Positions 1 to 11,267 of a DNA stretch of 64,000 bases are shown here, in pieces; the first letter of the stretch is position 1; each line of letters begins with the position of its first letter. A program made the position numbers and the translations under genes. The notes below the pieces were generated by a model that did no database searches, was not told the DNA's origin, and saw nothing but the letters and a program-made list of their open reading frames with translations. The stretch is from Pisolithus tinctorius (lineage: Eukaryota > Basidiomycota > Agaricomycetes > Boletales > Pisolithaceae), in the NCBI GenBank assembly GCA_024663395.1, contig JANFAH010000002.1:5146001-5210000 (forward strand), read 5' to 3'.

Positions 1-1
1 A

Positions 2-391
2 GAACGTATTTTCGGCGTTTTGAAGCGCCGGTTTCGAATACTGCTCCTGGCACCAGAATACGACATCGACGTACAGGCACGAATTCCCGCGGCCCTCTGT
101 GCACTGCACAATTTCATCTATACGCATGATCAGAATGGGGAGGGCACAGGCGACCTCACGGCTGATGAAGACGACGAAGGTGAAGGCGCTCCTGTTCATC
201 TCCAAGCTATGGGACGTGCGACAGGTGTAGAAGAAGACTTATTCGTGCACAGGATGCGGGACAACATTGCGACGGAAATGTGGAACGACTATCAGTTTGT
301 CTTAGGAGAGCGAGCGCAGAGGGGTGACATGGATGCGGAATCGGACGTAGAATCAGATTTCTTCGAAGACGAAGTGGCAGTTTTTGTTTAG
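2..391 (+). CDS. PIF/Harbinger-type DDE transposase, C-terminal part (5' end outside window)
   Basis: The frame is open from the left edge, so the ATG at which this protein begins lies outside the window. The first residues read ERIFGVLKRRFRIL, the block that follows the last catalytic acid in DDE_Tnp_4 (PIF/Harbinger) nucleases, and are followed by a conserved ALCALHNFI helix. The C-terminus is strongly acidic, as is common in this family. Such transposases cut and paste DNA elements and act with a separate Myb/SANT-like protein; the gene at 536-1786 on the other strand, ending 145 bp away, is exactly that partner. What is visible has no frameshift. I am confident of the family; whether the whole gene is intact cannot be judged here. 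Confidence 0.82.
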   Translation, partial: ERIFGVLKRRFRILLLAPEYDIDVQARIPAALCALHNFIYTHDQNGEGTGDLTADEDDEGEGAPVHLQAMGRATGVEEDLFVHRMRDNIATEMWNDYQFVLGERAQRGDMDAESDVESDFFEDEVAVFV

Positions 392-535
392 CGTAGTTAC
401 TGCATGTCGTACTTGCATTGAATCGATTTATGACGTGTTCGGAGGAGCAAATGTATGCATTCTGGAGCGAATATACATGCAGCACTAACTAGACACAAGA
501 TATGAAGCTACATGATGATGATGGGGGGGGGGATT

Positions 536-1786
536 CTATGTGCTACGGCCCATTCCTTCTTGGGCAGAGTTGTACATATCTACTACATATGCACGCCGGG
601 CTTGTTCATCAGGCAAAGAAATAAAGACAGCTGCAGCGTTAGATATGCCGGAGAACTGACGTGTCATGAACGCGCGGTGATGGGGAAGGATCTCGGCATC
701 TTTGTACAGCATCTGAGTGGCTGTCTGAACCACGATCAGCGGATCCATGAACGTCGTTGACAGCTGGTCCCCCAGGTGCCGGATTGTATTGTTGACTGAT
801 ACGACCGCAACGGTGTGAGCATTGGTGGCTTGAGGCTTCGCCTTGCTGGAAGAGCGTGCGGACGTCCGGCTGCGCTTACTGTCGTGAACGGATGAGACCG
901 GAGTCGACTGGGGAGGCTGGTTTGTTGAGAATAGAAGGGAGGGCCCAGAGGGGGATTCCGTTGCTGTGATATCAGTGGACATCACCACAAACGAGCGCTT
1001 TCCAGCCAAAGTGGATGCGGTAGCGGGGTCGGGAATTTCGGCTGATGTGGCAGCAGTGGGGGGGATGGAAGGAACGGAAGCGGTACTGCCAGTAGTCATG
1101 GTAGGGGTGGGGTTTGACATCCCGGCACGGAAAACATGAGCGCCAGTTGCGCCGCCCTGTGGAAAAATATCCTCCATGAAGTGGAGGTACTCCCAGCCCC
1201 TGTTACGGAAGGGCCTCATAATTGTATTTCTCTGAACGTCTCAGTAACATATTAGTATCTATTCGTACCAAATACATACCTTGATGGCAACAAACTTGCC
1301 CCATTTTTCCGCGTCAGCCGCTCCACAGATGTTCGCACCGTTTTCATTGTCCCAATGTTCTCCTGATCCTCTGCGATAAGTCATAATTGCATTGTATATT
1401 TGTTTGATCTACATCCGCTGAACGTCAATATAGCAGACTTAGAGTAGAGAAGGACGTACCGATCCCCATTTAATCGACACATTCTTGTAATCCTTGATCT
1501 TACCAGTCCGATGGAGGGGGCGAATGTGCTCTGCAGCATTGACATACGTCACTTGGCGAAAGTTCCCAGCGTCAGCACGTTCTGAGCGATGTACATGCAA
1601 GTACTTGATGAGCACAGTGGTCTCCTCCGCCATCCAGTCAGCACGCTTGGCTCCCTCATCTACTTCTCCCACAGGTGCCGCTAGTTCCATGACATTTGAT
1701 CCAAGAACATTAAAAAGTTCGATCAGTACTCGCCGGATGTGCTCGCGTCGAGTATCAGCAGAGGCAAGATAGGGAGTGAGAGACAT
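536..1786 (-). CDS. Myb/SANT-like DNA-binding protein, Harbinger transposon partner
   Basis: Predicted exons on the minus strand are 1786-1460, 1408-1280 and 1231-536, which join in frame to 383 codons with GT-AG introns of 51 and 48 bp. The N-terminal third carries a Myb/SANT-like domain: W-x2-EE (residues about 50-53), a GNF-x-VTYVNAAEHI block, the IKWGS/IKQIY junction, SGEHWD and then KWGKFVAIK and RPFRNRGWEYL. These are the successive blocks of the agaricomycete family that accompanies PIF/Harbinger transposases. The rest is Ser/Thr/Pro-rich linker followed by a helical C-terminus. In plants and animals the Myb-like protein binds element ends and helps the transposase enter the nucleus; that role is inferred here. 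It faces the transposase tail to tail, the usual layout of these elements. I did not find the right terminal repeat. Confidence 0.8.
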
Positions 1787-2972
1787 CCTACCATCAGGAG
1801 GGATACCAACATTTCAATCTCCGAGTCATTGGCCCGGATCTCTCCACCACTCGTCAAACAAGAACAATCCAAGAACTGTGTGAACCTCAACTGAACTACG
1901 GTTTCCGTACAAGCTCTTAGGTGCCGACGAACTTCGCGACAGACGAAGGCAAGCTCGTATAAAGAAGCTCGCACCGTCGTCCGCTGACCAACACACTCGA
2001 GAGTAAGGTGGATGACGTCAATGAAGTACACCGAAGGCAGCTCCTATATACATGCCTCGACTGGCTTCTCGACGGGAGAAGAATCAGAAAAGTTATGGGA
2101 AGTTACCTGAGATATCACGTTTCGGTGAGGGGTGATGAACTCTGATGGCTTGGTGGAGCACCTAAGCGGAGACTCGCTGAGCGCTTTTCCCGAATTAGAC
2201 GAGTGCTTCAGCTTCTCTGACAGAGCTTCCACAATAACGCGAGACTATAAGCCCAAATGCCAAATATCTGGATCAGGGCCATCACAGGACAGACCGTTTT
2301 GCGCGAACCGCTCCATGTTTTCCTGGAGGATGTGCTCCTGAGCAGAGCGGTGGAGTAGGCGTCAGGTTTCGAGGATGATCGATGATCAGCCACGACTAAA
2401 TCACTCACTACTGTAGTATCCTGGTGTGACATTGTTTGCGACGACGCCGAGAAGAACTAATAGCCCGAGAAGCGGCAAGTACTTCCGTTTGAGAGTCGTG
2501 GAGCTAGCGGATGACATGTAAATCCAACGGACCGCGACGGAAACCTTGGCACTCGGTGTACTGGCCCGAGCCAGTGTTTACCCCAGTCGACGGAACCCAA
2601 CCAAGTGGCCCTGGATAATATAAAAGGGTTACAGGTAGCCTAGGCCATGCAGAGTCCGCCTTGTGCGGCTCCGGCATCACTATCCCCCGAGGATGGCCAA
2701 CATCTGAGGAGTGAGATTTCCCGGAATGCATGTGGCATGCTCTGGGTGTACTAACGCCGTTTTCCTTGAAATTAGGGTGAGTTTATAACCATTGGAATAA
2801 TAGTTTTTGCCAGTACCAATTACACGGTCGCAACAAATCAAAGCTGCACAGCATCCATGATCCCCTTGGTCATGATATATGATGAGGTATCCGTCTCAAA
2901 TATCAAAGTCCTTAGCAACTTCTGTGACCTCGCCTTGCTAGTTGGTAGCCATTTTGCCTCCAGGCCGCCGCT
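1787..2972. other. Intergenic stretch holding repeat copy A
   Basis: No gene could be assembled. Positions about 1880-2430 form the first copy of a duplicated block (separate entry). The remaining part, about 2440-2970, contains a TATAAAAG box at 2619-2626 some 350 bp upstream of the hydrolase ATG, too far away to call a promoter with confidence. The right end of the Harbinger element probably lies somewhere before 1900. Confidence 0.4.
1880..2430. repeat. Dispersed direct repeat, copy A (pairs with 5160-5705)
   Basis: This block and 5160-5705 align over roughly 550 bp, by eye about 70-75% identical, with long identical runs such as the one starting at GCACCGTCGTCCGCTGACC (1973 here, 5257 there) and another at GTGCTTCAGCTTCTCTGAC. 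Each copy lies a few hundred bases upstream of one of two paralogous hydrolase genes, so the duplicated unit was flank plus gene. On the minus strand both copies keep a short EALSEKLKH peptide, hinting that the block may contain the end of an unidentified gene, but stops and indels break any longer frame. Confidence 0.75.
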
Positions 2973-4254
2973 ATGCCGTTGGCATTATGGATCAAGCAAC
3001 CGTGGAAAACGTTCTATCTTACTTTCCATGTAGTCACTATCGTCTTCGTTTTCCTCCCGATACACGCAGTAAAATTCTCGTTCACACGCCCGAAACCGAC
3101 TTGGTCATGGAGGCATGCGATGAGAGTAGCCCTCACACGGAGGCTGAGTTCCGTCGGTTCAGTGTAAGTAGCACACTTCTTGTTCACTGCTTTGGAGACT
3201 ACGAAACTTACTGATCCCTCACGACAATATGCTAAAAATCGTTAGCTTGCCGAAGGTACCCTTCGATCCAGATTACCGCACCATGGAGTCTGGGCCTGGT
3301 GTAGAAGGGGTCTGGATGGACGGAGTACCCCACCTCATAAATTCAGAACTCAAGATCTGGTCATCGGTGGTCAACGTTACATCGATACGCATCCCAGGGT
3401 ACTGGTATGCGAAAAGAGGTCTGAATCCGAGACCTCCCACACCTACTGAAGCGGGTCGAAAGGTTTTTCTATTCATACACGGGGGAGGGTTCACCCACCT
3501 GTCCGCGCATCCTAGGTCCCCAATATCCATTATTCCCCGTAGTCTAGTGGAGTTGACTGATGACGCTCCATATGCACTGGCAGTCGAGTACCGCCTCTCA
3601 TCGACGTATCCATTTGCCGAGCAACATCCATTCCCGGCTGCTCTCCTCGACGCACTCACAGGATACAACTTTCTGGTCAATACCATGGGATACGATCCGT
3701 TAGATATCATCGTTGCTGGTGACTCCGCTGGCGGAAACATTGCCCTCGCTCTGACTCGGTACCTCGTAGAGAACAAGAGTAGTACCGAAATCTCTCTTCC
3801 TGGACCACCTGGACATCTTTTAGTCAGTTCACCTGTGACAGACATGAGCAATTCACATGTAACACCCGGTTCTTCGGCGGTCGCGAACAACAAGGATATT
3901 ATCAGTAATTTCTACGGAAACCCACACGGTACTCCTTACCAAGTTCTTGCCTACGTCGGCCCATTTGGAGCCGGCATCGCATCGTGCAACCGCTATGTCT
4001 CTCCCGCATCTTTGAGCCCGTTGATGCAATCCCGATTCATTGGATTTCCGCGTACCTTTATCATCGCAGGCGGAATGGAGGTGCTCCGCGACCAGATACG
4101 CTCGTTGAGAGATAAGATGGTGAGGGATATGGGGGAAGCGCAGGTGACATATTATGAACCGGCCGATGCGGTACACGACTATATCATCTTCCCCTGGCAC
4201 CCCGATCGTCCTGCTACTCTCAAAGCAATCCAGCAGTGGCTGATGTCAGAATGA
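2973..4254 (+). CDS. Membrane-anchored alpha/beta-hydrolase (HSL-type esterase), paralog A
   Basis: Two exons, 2973-3163 and 3246-4254, join to 399 codons; the 82-bp intron has a GTAAGT donor. An N-terminal hydrophobic segment (about residues 15-34, between KQPWKT and RPKPTW) would anchor the protein in a membrane, probably the endoplasmic reticulum. The catalytic part is an alpha/beta-hydrolase fold-3 domain: oxyanion motif HGGG at about 142-145, nucleophile in GDSAGG with Ser about 224, acid in LRDQI (Asp about 346) and His about 374 in AVHDYI. These match arylacetamide deacetylase / hormone-sensitive lipase-like carboxylesterases; the substrate is unknown. The start is the ATG that aligns with the paralog at 6112. 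All catalytic residues are present, so the gene looks functional. Confidence 0.85.
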
Positions 4255-5159
4255 GACAACAGCTGTCAGGACGCTTTTATGTATTGGTCAGTCTTGGCGC
4301 CTATAACTCCACAAACATTATCCTTGAAATGCTATGTCTTGGATCCGAGTCGGTGGTCATTGCGATCAGTCCCTGGTACAACTTCAGCTGCAATTTTTTT
4401 CTCTATCCGAACAGGTCTTCCAATAAGTGTTCTGCTGCCATTCAGGCTCGAGCTGTGAAATGCATGACCAGGGAGGTATGAGGTATGATCAATTCTGGTC
4501 TTCCGCCCCCGTACACGCCCAATTTATGATTGACTTATCTTCGACAATAAATGGACTGCGCATTTGTCACGAGTTTCGCATGCAAGTGGTGGTTATCTTT
4601 CCGTTGGCCGATCTCCATTGTGGAGAGCACTCTGGAAAGTACGTCACAAGACGTCAGCGCCTCCAAACCACTTCGTGTTGTGAAATTAGACGATTCGTTG
4701 GGAATTATAACATGAGGCAAGATTTGGGACGATCTGGAACATTCTGTTGAGCGGTGGGATTAGATCTGCATGCTCCTACCGAGAACGGGTCTTCTTCGTA
4801 GATCTTCTACTACTCGTCCGCCTTGTTCGAAGATCTTTAATCAAGCATTATGAACATGCGATCCAATGGCCCCTGCGAAGCCAGGCAAGACAGGATCCCG
4901 TCCAGGCAAGGGCGGCTCGATGCTACTCTAGAGAGCATGGTTTTCCTCAGAATATTTTGTAGAAATACTTTATCTCGGCGTGTCAGAAACCCTTGTGAGA
5001 TGATCAGTATGCAAGTCACTGGCTAATCTCTTTCCTTCGTGTCTCGCATTGCGACGTCTGAGGATTCTTTGCTTTGTTGATGTTCCAAACCTTCTTGGCG
5101 AAAAGAAAACCAGCTGAGATGATGTTGCGATGTGGAATATTGTGTCCTCAAGTAGGCGC
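4255..5159. other. Stretch without a recognisable gene
   Basis: Between hydrolase A and repeat copy B there are only short unrelated reading frames. I see no domain, no splice-linked block and no repeat structure. It probably holds the 3' untranslated region of hydrolase A in its first part. Confidence 0.4.
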
Positions 5160-5705
5160 CCGGCGAGCTTCACGACGGAACGTGTCAACTGGGGTGATCA
5201 GCTGCAATAGGATGTACATAGAGCAACCGATTCCTAGTACCACCAACCACAGAAGATCGCACCGTCGTCCGCTGACCAACATACTTGAGAGTATGGTGGA
5301 TGGCACCAATGAAGTATACCGAAGGCCGCGCCCATACACATGCCTCGACCGGCTTCTCGGCGAGAAAGGAGAGGAGATTCAACTGAGATGCTCACGTTTA
5401 GTCGGTGAGAAAGATGAACTCGGTGGGACACCTAAGTGGAGACTCGCTGAGCACTTTTCCTGGTGTCAACAAGCGTTCGACAAGTGCTTCAGCTTCTCTG
5501 ACAAAGCTTCGGCCGCTGTAATGCGAGACTCCATAAGCTCGAATGCCTGATATCCGGACTTAAGGAACCCGGGCCATCACAAGAGGGCAGAACATTTTCC
5601 GCTAGGTTTTACGGAGGATGCGATCTGTATGAAAAGAACGGTGAAGTAACTATCATGTTTCGAAGATGGTCAGCCACGATTAAATCACTCACCGTCATAA
5701 TAGTC
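5160..5705. repeat. Dispersed direct repeat, copy B (pairs with 1880-2430)
   Basis: Second copy of the block described at 1880-2430, in the same orientation and again about 400 bp upstream of a hydrolase gene. Both end near a shared AAATCACTCAC string (2399 and 5683). Indels between the copies are frequent, so the duplication is not recent, in keeping with the clear divergence of the two hydrolases. Confidence 0.75.
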
Positions 5706-6111
5706 TGCTCTGCGTCTCTCGTGCCTTAGGCATCTGACAATGTCACTCGATACCCGTACTCCAAGGTTCCAGAAGCATGTATCATTTAAATTTGGTGAGC
5801 CTAATATCAGCCTTGCTAGGGCTGCCGCGACGTGGAGTTCATTCGTATTCGCATCGGAGCCGACTGCAGCTGGGCGCTGAGCGCTGAGGACGCGCTTAGC
5901 CAGCGATCCAACCTTCCGGTAACTCCTCTCGGCCGAGTTCTGGTGACAGACGCTGGATGTGCTGTCGCGCGTCTTGCGCCACGGTCATGTGATGCTATAA
6001 TGCCTGATTTGGGCAAGTTCAAGTTCCCCGGCCGATCCCCTGGGCAGGCACGAGTCCCGGGCGCATACTACTAATACCACCTCGAAGGTGTGGGTTCAGT
6101 CACTCCCCCTG

Positions 6112-7363
6112 ATGGCCGCGGTCGCCCCATACGCCAGGCAGCCATGGAAGACCATTTACATTACTTCCGAAGTGCTCCTTGTCATTACTTTGTTGCCAGT
6201 ATGGGCAGTTACTTTTCTATTCACGCGCCCGCGGCCAACGTGGTCGTGGACCCAGTCCATGCTCGTAGCAGTCGTGCGACGCCTCGCCGACATGCCGAAC
6301 GCGTAAGTGGTCACTACCGTCACCATGCAGAGTAACTAACAACAACGATCTCACCCCCAGCGTCGGAGCGTTCTTGCCTTGCCCGGACTATCGTGCGATT
6401 GAACCCACGTCGAACGCAGAAGGAGCCTGGATAGACGGTGTACCCAATCTCATCACCGCTGAGCTCAGGATCTTCTCAGCAGTCGCCAACGTTGCGCCGG
6501 TCCGCATTCCAGGGTATTGGTATGCCAAGAAAGGTTTCCCCCGGGAACCTGCCTCCCCAGTCGAACCCAACCAAAGAGTGTTCTTATTCATACACGGGGG
6601 AGCGTTCACGCAACTCTCCGCGCACCCTAAGTGTATGACATCTACCCTCCCACAGAGTCTCGTAGAACTATCAGACAATGCGACACACGCTCTTTCAGTA
6701 GAGTACCGTCGTTCGTCCATTTCTCCTTTACCCGATCAACATCCCTTCCCAGCCGCATTGCTTGACGCGCTCGCAGGATACAACTACCTCGTCAATACCA
6801 TTGGATACGACCCGCGCAATGTCATCGTCGCTGGTGACTCCGCCGGGGGAAACCTCGCCCTCGCCTTAACGCGATATCTCGTCGAGAACAAGGGCACGGC
6901 TGACGTGACTTTACCCTCACCTCCCGGGTATCTCCTGCTCGTCTCGCCCTGGGCAGACTTGAGTAACTCACATGCGACTCCAGGCTCAGCGGCCTTCACT
7001 AACAACGCAGACGTTATCGGCAGTTTTTACACGGGTAGGGGGTATCCGCCGTACAGCGCGCTTGCCTATCTTGGCCCGTTCGGTCTGGGAATGGCATTTT
7101 ACAATCGCTATATTTCTCCCGCGTCCATGAGCCCGTTTGTCCAGGCACGGTTTAAAGGGTTCCCGCGTACGTTTATTATTGCTGGTGGCGCCGAAAGGCT
7201 CGTCGATCAGATACGTACGCTGAGAGATAAGATGGCCAAGGATATGGAAACAAGCCAGGTGGGATATTACGAAGGGACGGATGCGATCCATGATTATTTC
7301 ATTTTCACCTGGTATCCTGGGCGCTTTGATGTACTCAAAGCGATCCAGGAATGGCTCGGATAG
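6112..7363 (+). CDS. Membrane-anchored alpha/beta-hydrolase (HSL-type esterase), paralog B
   Basis: Two exons, 6112-6302 and 6361-7363, give 397 codons. Exon 1 is 191 bp, exactly as in paralog A, and the intron (58 bp) sits at the same codon phase, which confirms tandem duplication. The same parts are present: a hydrophobic N-terminal anchor after RQPWKT, HGGA in place of HGGG at the oxyanion hole, GDSAGG nucleophile elbow, Asp in LVDQI and His in AIHDYF. The HGGG to HGGA change is within the range of active family members but may alter the oxyanion hole. An in-frame ATG lies 24 bp upstream (6088); 6112 was chosen because it aligns with paralog A. Confidence 0.86.
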
Positions 7364-9326
7364 GCCGCTGGGTTGACATTGTTCGTCAGTCTTATACCTG
7401 AGAACCTAGAAAGTACCTACACTCTAATACTGTCGGATCTTGTTATCCCGCAGTCGTTCTATGTATGGTCAACTGAGGTTCGCCGTTTCTTGAACGGGGT
7501 TTACCATAGTAATGTTGCTCTACCGACTGTGTCGCAGTGTACTGTCTGCACGTTTTGATACCTAATTTGTTCCGTGCTTGGTAGTGTATTCGCGACTGTA
7601 CTTCGCATATCATGGGAGTCGGGGTAACTAGGTAGAATTTTTCCCTCTCCTCTCGTTCCTCCGCGAGTAACATCACTGGTGCTGCCGACGACAATACTCA
7701 ACGGAGACGCGCGATAGGCGTGGAAGCTTGGTTCTCGTGATTGGCAGGTTGTCGCTCTGATCATGGCAATGGCTCGGAGCTTTGGGACGCCGTCCTTCAA
7801 CTTGTCGTCTCACTTCCGTCTTTTCTCTGTCTCCCTCTCCTCCATCTCCGTCACTTGGTTTTCTTTATGTGCGCGATCGCGCGACCTACCGTGTTTCTAG
7901 TAACTTACTCTGGATACGCCGATTTATCAGGTGATATTGACTGAAAGAAAAAAGACAGACAGAAAATTCCAGTTTAGTGTCTCTAACGTAGCGATGAACT
8001 GCAACAGATTGCGGAAAAAGAAGATACGTACATAAGAACCAGACAAGGCCGTGATGACAGACGCGCCGTTGACTCTCGAATTGGTACCGTCAGTTGGGTC
8101 GACGACAATGTTCAGGAGCGTGAAGATAGACGAAACCATTGACATTAACTTGGCACACCGCACCACGATGATAACGAAAAATGCCATGTGTAGTATTCGA
8201 GGCTCCAACAAAAAGGAAAAGAGCCACTTACCACCGTCACCCATACCCTCTGCAAGACCACACCGTAGATCTACCATTTATCACACTTTTGACTTTTGCA
8301 AGGACTGCCTTCCGCGTCCCATGGCCCAATTCTATCCTGAAAAAGCAGAGAAATACAGTCCCGATCGTCCAGCTTAGACTGGAGCAGAAGGTATCCTCTA
8401 CGAGCACCTTCGTACCAGTTTTCGACTCTTTCCTATTGGACGTTCTTGACTTCTTCATTCCGCTTTGGACTTCATAGGATGGATAATGAAACGAGTCGCA
8501 TGCGCGGCATCAATGATGTGATATCAAACAAACTTGCCATGGACTCAACACCCAAATTTGCTGGGGAAACCTGTCCTGGTCCCTGATACACCTCAAGCGA
8601 AAATGTTACCAGAAGGGCGTATGGATGTATCGTATTGTAGATGAGCCGTGCAGATCGGCGAAACAGAGGATGTCAATTAATATCTCTACCTCGACATTGA
8701 GCATCATGTTCAGATACCCTTCGGTAGCGTCGGTCCATTCTTCTGAGATACCATCTCTTCACCTAATGCCTAGACGACTGCAAATGGATGAGACATACCG
8801 GTCTAAGGCGCAAAATGCCCGTGACGGAACAGAACTCTTCCTACAAAGTTACGCCTAAGCCTTCCAACCTCCAATTGTCGGAATGCGGGAGATCAGCGCT
8901 CAGCGACGACTGAAAAGCAGCATTTCCAGTTTTCCCAGCCGACGAGCGCTAGAAAAGAGGCAACAGACACGGTCGGTTACCATTATTTTAGTGACATCGT
9001 TGCCGAGACGCGAAACAGATCTAGATAGACCAACATGATTGATCTCGTCAAGGCAGCATCATCACTTTATGGACTCGGTAATTATAATCATCTCAACTAC
9101 ATGCATCAATAGCTAAAATTACCTAAAATATGTATGGACCGTACGGACTGACTTGTAATTCAACGAACTACGATTAATGTTGCTGATTTATGCTGGTGTT
9201 CTTCTGTCCCTCATCGTATGTACTTGTAACGTCTGTTGTATCATGCAAGCTGCGGTGGACTTCAAGGTAAAGGCTAGTGGCCGCAGGTCCCGGCGTCACT
9301 CTTGCCATCGGTATCCAGCCCATCAC
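7364..9326. other. Stretch with no well-supported gene; one weak minus-strand ORF
   Basis: On the minus strand, about 8205-8050, a frame encodes a hydrophobic stretch followed by IVVDPTDGTNSRVNG and ASVITALSG, ending at a GTACGT donor with a plausible acceptor near 7945. It could be two exons of a small secreted or membrane protein, but I recognise no family and could not complete it. The rest of the interval shows nothing coding. Confidence 0.25.
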
Positions 9327-10769
9327 CTATTGGTCGGTCCCCATTGAGATGACGGTCGATGCTGCTCCGATATAACGCCGACATACCTGTGATGCCCTCT
9401 GGAACGCAGTGCTCGACAGTTCCTTTTTAAGCTTCTCACGCACCAGAAGCGTGTCCAGTAAAGTCTGTCCATGTTCGTTATTGGTATGGTGATGATACAG
9501 GCCTGAAAAATAAAAACTTACGTTGGAGTAGATTCGACCAACTGGAATGCCGAACATGCCATAGAAGTTCGCGTTTGGAAGCAGCAGGAAAGTAATCAAG
9601 TCGCCCAATGAGAATATAATCGCAAACACGCCAGTTTGGATAGCCCCACGTATCAAACGCCTGAGAACGCCGTCCGTCGTGGGCAAACCCGTCTTCGCAC
9701 GAGCGAGAATAATAGACAATGTAACTAGGAGGTGCGACGAAAATTGATGGCAAAGTCATGGGACGAGACGCAGATACTGACCAGTTAAGAATGTGTCCAC
9801 GATCACTTGCATCACAATCCAGGCTGTCGCAAGGCCATTGATACGTGGCATATCAGCAAGCCTTTGGAAGAATAACCGTGTCAATATTATTCTGCACGGC
9901 AATCGGAACGAGAACAACCTACACATGGATGAACCATGCTTCGATACCGCAAGCCATTCCGAGACCAAATGCGGGGAGAGCCATCGTGATGACAATACCG
10001 TAAATTACTTTGTTGTGGGTAAGGCGGTATATCCTGCGCCAACGACCGTAAGTAGCTTGGCAACGCTGCTGTGGACACATACCGGTCACCGAGAAATATT
10101 TGGGTTACAAGTGCGGCAAGCGCGGTGCCGATGGGTGTGAAGGGATATGGCCATGCAAAGTCTTAAGAATTAGTCAGTCGCAGTGCAACGGAAGAATGAA
10201 TGACAGCTCCTGACACTGCAACGCGGTTGGATTTGTGTAGTTCGTGACCCTAACAGGAGATTTAGTACCCCTTGAAGCATAAGAGGACCCAGACACACAT
10301 GTACGCCCAAACCATATAGATTAACCTGCCGAACACTGTGAGGATGCTTACTGACGCAGCCCCTACGACATGAGACTTACGCTATGCTATGAACTGTGTC
10401 AAGGACAAGCAAGAATGCCACCACACATCTGTGAATAGGACGTGAGCAAGAGCAGCATAGCAGCGGGGATGACAGAGACTTCACGGCAAATCGATCGTTG
10501 AAATCTATGGTAAGATATGGGTGATAGGAACGCCTGTAACAGGATTCGTACCCACCAGCTCGGTAATATGACGCGAATTGGTATGTGACGATTCCATACA
10601 AATAGGTATTGACTTCAGTGGTGGGCAGTCAGCGTTGCAGTAGGCATTACAAACAGAAACATGGTACGGACAAAGAATCCCTATTAGAAGAGGACCTGAT
10701 TGTGTCAACTTGATCAGCTCGACAAGCCTAACAGGATAACTTACCTAGAATCTGGTCATATGGGCCCAT
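9327..10769 (-). CDS. DUF6534-family multi-pass membrane protein
   Basis: Twelve predicted exons (10769-10745, 10695-10672, 10612-10556, 10504-10474, 10428-10381, 10325-10305, 10249-10215, 10161-10083, 10033-9923, 9891-9782, 9724-9522, 9464-9327) sum to 882 nt, exactly 294 codons, with GT-AG ends throughout. The joined protein follows the seven-helix DUF6534 family of Agaricomycetes: ILGPLLIGILFNTYLYG at the N-terminus, LDTVHSIA, VTNYTNPTAL, a PFTPIGTAL helix, DRIYRLTHNK, then AKTGLPTTD with the following helix and GRIYSNTLLDTL near the end. Function is unknown; receptor-like roles are only guesses. Several exons are 21-35 nt, so automatic predictors will probably miss the 5' half. The start is the ATG that puts the GPLL block in frame after a 49-bp first intron. 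Confidence 0.82.
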
Positions 10770-11267
10770 AGGGGAACACTGGGGAACAGGGGACTGGAGT
10801 CTAGAGAAGAACTTCTGCGTCTGGCCTTATTATATTCCAGCCGCTCGACAACCCTAGCTGTTGTGTAAACCCCACGTGAGACTAACCTTGGCTAACCAAT
10901 GTAGTTTTGTTATCATTCCGAAATTATTCGGATCCGTCACGTATACATATACGTGCCCAGTATACTAAGTACAAGTGATGTGTAGTACGAATATTTAAAT
11001 CAACACTGGAAAACTGAAAGGAAGAACCAGATGCTGAGCATTATGCTAGACATTGGTCCAACTATGTTCACCCCACAATTGAATGTACAACAACAAAGAT
11101 GACAATGCGCCACTAGGACAAGCCAGATAGTTGTACACTATTACTGTGAATATACACACGGTACGTGAACTTTACACTCAGTAAGTACTTTAACTTGCTG
11201 TGCGGTTCCAAGCAGATCATTTCTATCGGAGCCCGCCCGCTTGAATTCTCGCCCTTTGCACCCTGAC
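10770..11267. other. Intergenic stretch between DUF6534 and MFS genes
   Basis: About 500 bp with no gene. It must hold the promoter of the DUF6534 gene (its right flank) and the 3' untranslated region of the MFS gene. The GGGGAACACTGGGGAACAGG string near 10772-10791 is a short direct repeat of unknown meaning. Confidence 0.4.

Noticed and set aside
20..391. Starting the transposase at position 20
   Set aside because: The codon there is TTG and the conserved frame is already open from position 2, so the true start lies outside the window.
2619..2626. TATAAAAG box upstream of hydrolase A
   Set aside because: It lies about 350 bp from the ATG, and paralog B shows no counterpart, so a promoter call is not supported.
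3273..3893. Minus-strand 206-codon frame inside hydrolase A
   Set aside because: Antisense to a well-supported catalytic exon; composition follows the sense codons.
9503..9520. A 19-bp intron after GRIYSN in the DUF6534 gene
   Set aside because: Too short to splice; a 57-bp intron with acceptor at 9465-9466 restores the conserved TLLDTL block instead.
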